From: Acidobacteriota bacterium
GTDB lineage: Bacteria; Acidobacteriota; Terriglobia; Bryobacterales; Bryobacteraceae
Assembly (NCBI GenBank): GCA_018268835.1
Contig: JAFDVU010000002.1
Span: 26,947-90,946, forward strand
Direction of reading: 5' to 3'
DNA length: 64,000 nt
A program made the translations under genes and the position numbers. Shown here in pieces: positions 60,481 to 64,000 of the stretch. The notes beneath the pieces were generated by a model that worked only from the letters and a program-made list of their open reading frames with translations, was not told the origin of the DNA and made no database searches. Each line of letters begins with the position of its first letter. Position 1 is the stretch's first letter.

Positions 60481-63261
60481 CTATTTCTTCTTCAAACCCA
60501 CCGTCCAGTTCAGGACCAGGGTCAGCGCGGTGTTTGCCTCGCCCGCAACGACTGCGAGGATGCGCTGGCCATCGGCGGAAACGTCGTAGCCGAAGCCCCC
60601 TGTGAAGAGCCCTCCTGGGGCAAACAGCCGGTGCGGCTCTCCGAGTTCGAGCCCGGCTGCTTTTGGCGATACCTCTACCGCCACGAATCGGCGATCGGGA
60701 TCCAAGTAGAGGATCTCGCGCCCATCACCCCGCCACCGTGGCGTGTCCCCGCCGCCGGTCGAGACCTGCTGCTTCCCGCCCGCACCGGGGAACTGCGCCA
60801 CATAGATTTCGTTGCGCCCCGATTCGTTCGACTGGTACACCACCCACCGGCCATCCGGCGAAAACTGCTCTCTGGTTTCGTAGAAGGCGGTCTGAAGGAA
60901 CGGGAAGGGCTTCAGCGGCGCTCCCACCCGCTCCGGTGTGAGCGGCAGGACCCAAATGTCGTCCTGGGTTGTCTTGCTGATGGCGCTGTAGAGGAGGAAC
61001 TTGCCATCAGGAGACCAGCTCTTGGGCCGCTTGTCGATTTCGTCGGCGTAGAGCAGTTCTTCGGGTCCGGTTCCGCCCGACGCCTTGCGATAGAGATCTT
61101 CGCGGCCTCTGCGATTCGAACTGAACACGAGCATGCTGCCGTCCGGCGACCATACGGCCTCCTGTTCCCAGACCTCACCGAACGTCAGCCGGGAACGGAA
61201 GCCGCGCAGCAGGTCGTAGATCCAGATGTTCTGAACGTTTCCGACGCCGATTCCTACCGCCGCCTTTCTTCCGTCCCGCGACAGATGGAAGCGCCCAAGC
61301 AAGCCAGGTTCCCCGACCGTGGACAGCCGCTTCCCGCCGCGATCAAACCACGCCAGAGTCCGCTCATTGCTTTTCCACGGCTCGAAAACCAGCACGCCGT
61401 TCTCTGATACGGAGAATCTCCTGATATTCTCCGCGATGGGAACAGCGTTGCCCGTGACCGAGAGACGGCCCTGTTCAAAAGGCTGGGCCATGAGGGTCGA
61501 TCCCCGGCGAAAGAGGAGGTGCCCGCTGGCATAAACTGCACCGCCGTCGACCTCCAGTACGTCCCTGGTCTCCAGCGAACCCAGAGAGCCGGCGCGGACC
61601 GTGCCACGCTCGCTTCCCACGACCGGCGCTACCGTAAAGAGGAACAGCCGCCCGCCCGGCAGGAACCAGGGTTGGCGGTGGCCAACCTGGACGCGGTCCG
61701 TCTCGTTCGGCTTGCTGGCCGCACTCGGCTCCCCCCCGGTGGCTGGAACGCGCTGCACGGCGCCACCGTGGTAGCTGAGATGGGTTGGCACAAACAGGAT
61801 GACGCCGTCCCGGTTCCAGGTTCCTCCCTGGAAGAATGGCGCATCTGCGAGCGTAATCACCGGGCCGCCGGCAGCATCGACCCTCTTCAGCTGTCCCGAC
61901 GCGGCGAAGCCGATAGAACGGCTGTCGGGCGACCAGAATGGACGCTCCCCGCCCTCGGTTCCGGCAAGAGGCTGTGCCGCCGCCGCATCCAGCGGTCGAA
62001 CCCAGAGCCGGCTTCGGCCATCGGTCGAGATGGCGCCAAAAGCCACGCGGCTGCCGTCGGGGGAAACGGCAAAGCTGCCCAATATGGTGTTCTCCGGCGC
62101 TGCGAGGGTCAGGCTGACCAGCGGCATTTCCACCGGCCTGTCTCTCAGGTAGACCCAACCCAGCGCGGCCGCCAGGAGTGCCATGGCGCCAGCGAGGATC
62201 CAGGGCAACCTGTTCTGGCGCACCCTAGCCGGGGCGGCATCCGCCAATCGGCCGGCCGCAAGTTCCTCCATCACGATGTGGATATCGCTCACCGACTGCC
62301 AGCGGTGCGCGGGATCTTTGTGCAGGCAGCGCCGCACGATCCGCTCCACTTCGCGCGGGACCTTCTCTCCCAGCGGCGCCGGCTCTTCCCGTAGCACCGC
62401 CGCCATCACCGAAGCGGCCGTGTCGCCGGAAAACGCCGGCCGCCCGCAGAGCATCCGGTACAGCACCAGCCCGAACGAAAACACGTCCGATCGCGCATCC
62501 AGCTGTCTGCCCTCCGCCTGCTCCGGCGACATGTATGCCGGCGTACCCGCGATCTCCCCTTCCACCGTCAGGGTGGTCGCCTGCCCCGGCTCTATCTGTA
62601 CCCGCCGCGCCAGCCCGAAGTCCAGCAGCTTCACCAGCCCGTTGCGTGTCACCATGATGTTGCCCGGCTTGAGATCGCGATGGATCACCCCGGCGACGTG
62701 GGCCCTGGCCAGCCCGGCCGCGATCTGCGCGCCGTAATCCAGCACCTTGGCCAGCGGCAACCCCTTCGTCGGAACGAGTTCCTCCAGGGTCTTGCCCTCC
62801 ACGAACTCCATCGCGATGAAGTCCACTCCGTTGTCGGAGCCGATCTCGTAGACCCCGACGATGTTCGGATGGGTCAGCGCCGACGCGGCTCGTGCTTCGC
62901 GCAGCAGCCGCTGCCGGCGTTCGGGATCGGCAGCAAACTCCGGCGGCAGTACCTTCAGCGCCACCGGGCGGCGCAGTTGGCTATCGTAAGCCCGGTAGAC
63001 CGCACCCATGCCACCCTCGCCGAGCTTCTGCTGAATCTCGTAGTGCGCGACGCGCTGTCCCACTTCCAGCGGCTTCACCGGTGCGGGCGCGCGCAGAAAG
63101 TCCCCCGCGTTCTCTCCGTGGAACAGCAGCGATTCCACTTCCTGCCGCAGCGCTTCGTCGCCCGCACACTGCTCCGCGAGATACGCGGACCGGCGGTCGG
63201 GCTCCAGTCCCACCGCCGCTTCGTAGAGCGCTTCAAGCTTTCCCCATCGGTCCGGGTCCAT
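60481..63261 (-). CDS. Receptor Ser/Thr protein kinase with TolB-like sensor, second copy
   Basis: The 926-residue protein has the same layout as its neighbour: kinase domain (residues 74-335; GEGGMG 81-86, Lys103, HRD 194-196, DFG 214-216), membrane helix (about 350-372) and PD40/TolB-like extracellular repeats (SPDGSRVAFGAISTDG, WSPDSRSIGFAASG, WSPDGSMLVFSSNRRG). The start ATG at 63261 overlaps the sigma factor's 3' end by 29 bases, so the two are translationally coupled. The kinase may control the sigma factor, which is inferred from position only. The sensor's last third contains LFAPGGLFTGGFGYDV, as in many acidobacterial members. Confidence 0.9.
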   Translation of the reverse strand: MDPDRWGKLEALYEAAVGLEPDRRSAYLAEQCAGDEALRQEVESLLFHGENAGDFLRAPAPVKPLEVGQRVAHYEIQQKLGEGGMGAVYRAYDSQLRRPVALKVLPPEFAADPERRQRLLREARAASALTHPNIVGVYEIGSDNGVDFIAMEFVEGKTLEELVPTKGLPLAKVLDYGAQIAAGLARAHVAGVIHRDLKPGNIMVTRNGLVKLLDFGLARRVQIEPGQATTLTVEGEIAGTPAYMSPEQAEGRQLDARSDVFSFGLVLYRMLCGRPAFSGDTAASVMAAVLREEPAPLGEKVPREVERIVRRCLHKDPAHRWQSVSDIHIVMEELAAGRLADAAPARVRQNRLPWILAGAMALLAAALGWVYLRDRPVEMPLVSLTLAAPENTILGSFAVSPDGSRVAFGAISTDGRSRLWVRPLDAAAAQPLAGTEGGERPFWSPDSRSIGFAASGQLKRVDAAGGPVITLADAPFFQGGTWNRDGVILFVPTHLSYHGGAVQRVPATGGEPSAASKPNETDRVQVGHRQPWFLPGGRLFLFTVAPVVGSERGTVRAGSLGSLETRDVLEVDGGAVYASGHLLFRRGSTLMAQPFEQGRLSVTGNAVPIAENIRRFSVSENGVLVFEPWKSNERTLAWFDRGGKRLSTVGEPGLLGRFHLSRDGRKAAVGIGVGNVQNIWIYDLLRGFRSRLTFGEVWEQEAVWSPDGSMLVFSSNRRGREDLYRKASGGTGPEELLYADEIDKRPKSWSPDGKFLLYSAISKTTQDDIWVLPLTPERVGAPLKPFPFLQTAFYETREQFSPDGRWVVYQSNESGRNEIYVAQFPGAGGKQQVSTGGGDTPRWRGDGREILYLDPDRRFVAVEVSPKAAGLELGEPHRLFAPGGLFTGGFGYDVSADGQRILAVVAGEANTALTLVLNWTVGLKKK

Positions 63262-63838
63262 GAGCAGCCTCCTTACTCAGTTCCCGTGCCAGCCAGGCCC
63301 TTGCCAGTCGCCAATCCCGCATCACGCTTTCCGCGGAAACTTGCAGCGCTGCCGCGGTCTCTTCCACGCTCAGCCCTCCGAAGAAGCGCAGTTCCACCAC
63401 TTTCGCCTTCCGCCCATCGACCTTCGCCAACGCATCGAGCGCCTCGTCCACCGCGACCACGTCGGTATCGGGCTCGACGGCTGCGACCCAGGCTTCTTCC
63501 AGCGGCACCGCACCCGCACCTCCGCCCCGCTTGACTGCGTGACGGGCGCGCGCGTGGTCCACCAGGATACGCCGCATTATCTGCGAGCACGCGGCCAGAA
63601 AGTGCGAGCGGTCCAGGTAACTGGCGCGCCCGGCATCGATCAAGTGAACATAGGCTTCGTTGATCAGCGCCGTGGTCTGGAGCGTATGGCCCGCCGGCTG
63701 GCCCGCCATGTAGTGCCGGGCGACACGGTGTAATTCCCGGTTGATCAGAGGGACCAGCTCTTCCAGCGCACCGCTGTCCCCGGCACGCCAGGCGAGGAGC
63801 AGACCGGTAACGTCATGCCCTCCTTCGGCCGCAGGCAT
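63233..63838 (-). CDS. ECF-type RNA polymerase sigma factor
   Basis: The 201-residue protein is an ECF sigma factor: region 2 (about 18-95: LEELVPLINRELHRVARHYM, FLAACSQIMRRILVDHARAR) and region 4 (about 135-190: VVELRFFGGLSVEETAAALQ, SAESVMRDWRLARAWLAREL). It belongs to the group common in Acidobacteria and Planctomycetes (TIGR02999-like), often encoded next to Ser/Thr kinases rather than to an anti-sigma factor. No anti-sigma gene is visible here. A TACAAT box (63856-63851) lies about 12 bases upstream of the ATG. Its 3' end overlaps the kinase start. Confidence 0.9.
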   Translation of the reverse strand: MPAAEGGHDVTGLLLAWRAGDSGALEELVPLINRELHRVARHYMAGQPAGHTLQTTALINEAYVHLIDAGRASYLDRSHFLAACSQIMRRILVDHARARHAVKRGGGAGAVPLEEAWVAAVEPDTDVVAVDEALDALAKVDGRKAKVVELRFFGGLSVEETAAALQVSAESVMRDWRLARAWLARELSKEAAHGPGPMGKA

Positions 63839-63850
63839 GTTGCTGGAGCG

Positions 63851-63856
63851 ATTGTA
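63851..63856 (-). promoter_or_regulatory. -10-like TACAAT upstream of the sigma factor
   Basis: TACAAT (five of six) lies 12 bases before the sigma-factor ATG, giving an almost leaderless message. No convincing -35 is seen at 17 bases, so the factor may direct its own promoter with a different -35. Confidence 0.3.
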
Positions 63857-63934
63857 GCGCCGGAAGAAATCTAAAGAAATCCCCAGGTGCGGTTACAGTT
63901 CCCGCGCTGGTTTTCCGTTAACGACTGGTGAAAG

Positions 63935-63956
63935 CGGGTTCCGGCGGCGGAACCCG
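63935..63956 (+). promoter_or_regulatory. 8-bp hairpin in leader of the right-edge gene
   Basis: CGGGTTCC (63935-63942) pairs perfectly with GGAACCCG (63949-63956) across a 6-base loop, ending 5 bases before the ribosome site AGGAGG (63962-63967). It may affect translation of the gene starting at 63974. Confidence 0.45.
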
Positions 63957-63973
63957 AACCCAGGAGGAAAACC

Positions 63974-64000
63974 ATGCGACGGAACTCGACGCTACACGTG
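63974..64000 (+). CDS. Partial CDS, first nine codons (runs off right edge)
   Basis: ATG at 63974 follows the strong ribosome site AGGAGG (63962-63967) at 6 bases. The visible residues are MRRNSTLHV, too few for a function. It faces away from the sigma-factor gene, with about 135 bases between them. Confidence 0.55.

Noticed and set aside
1..64000. CRISPR arrays, rRNA or tRNA genes
   Set aside because: No regularly spaced repeats, no cloverleaf with CCA end and no conserved rRNA stretch was seen by reading. A search with tRNAscan-SE or Infernal would decide.

Overview
The window looks like chromosomal DNA of a high-GC acidobacterium of the Bryobacteraceae (Candidatus Solibacter-like) lineage. 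This is inferred from family content, not from a database match. The clues are a DUF1549/DUF1553 plus DUF1501 pair, several Tat-exported 'sugar' proteins (Gfo/Idh/MocA, xylose-isomerase-like), a Solibacter-type C-terminal domain (TIGR03437-like) on a large beta-propeller protein, a PEP-CTERM protein, and an ECF sigma factor followed by two Ser/Thr kinases with TolB-like sensor domains. No rRNA, tRNA, CRISPR, prophage or insertion sequence was recognised. Coding density is about 95 percent, and many neighbouring genes overlap by 1-37 bases.

Layout. 1-49: start of a secreted protein running off the left edge (minus). 322-5110: DUF1501 and PSCyt1/DUF1549/DUF1553 pair (minus). 5462-8199: two tandem seven-repeat propeller proteins and a secreted HExxH protein. 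8426-17959: a contiguous seven-gene cluster (two urea-carboxylase-associated proteins, biotin-dependent urea/guanidine carboxylase, allophanate hydrolase, and an ABC importer of binding protein, permease and ATPase). It is best read as guanidine (or urea) uptake and breakdown to ammonia and CO2. 17960-18705: the largest non-coding stretch, with strong inverted repeats. 18706-24983: PilZ protein, YifB/ComM-like ATPase, PEP-CTERM protein, phytanoyl-CoA-dioxygenase-like enzyme, and a membrane-fused spermidine-synthase-like protein.

25029-32064 is a minus-strand block: AAA ATPase, pentonate-type IlvD/Edd dehydratase, di-haem cytochrome c peroxidase with a small exported Cys-containing protein, and an APC permease with a long cytosolic tail. 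32215-39715: Tat-exported oxidoreductase, a histidine-rich membrane protein, a large propeller protein, a GH2 beta-glucuronidase-like enzyme and a DUF2905 protein. 39727-43796 is a four-gene minus unit: cutA, HAD phosphatase, a hybrid sensor protein that appears to lack both phospho-acceptors, and signal peptidase I. 43862-49158: FtsB-like protein, a 52-residue membrane peptide, a POTRA/HEAT protein, an exported isomerase-like protein, a Xer recombinase and a CCA-adding-type nucleotidyltransferase. 49902-55157 is a tightly coupled operon of two M16 proteins (both lacking HxxEH), a lipoprotein-sorting-like protein and a methyltransferase. 55121-63838 (minus) carries ECF sigma factor, two paralogous receptor kinases and ComEC. 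A new gene begins at 63974.

The most notable points are the guanidine/urea cluster without a visible guanidine-I riboswitch, the double loss of catalytic motifs in the M16 pair, the sensor protein with Asn and Ser where phospho-His and phospho-Asp should be, and a compact overlapping divergent promoter at 46847-46879.
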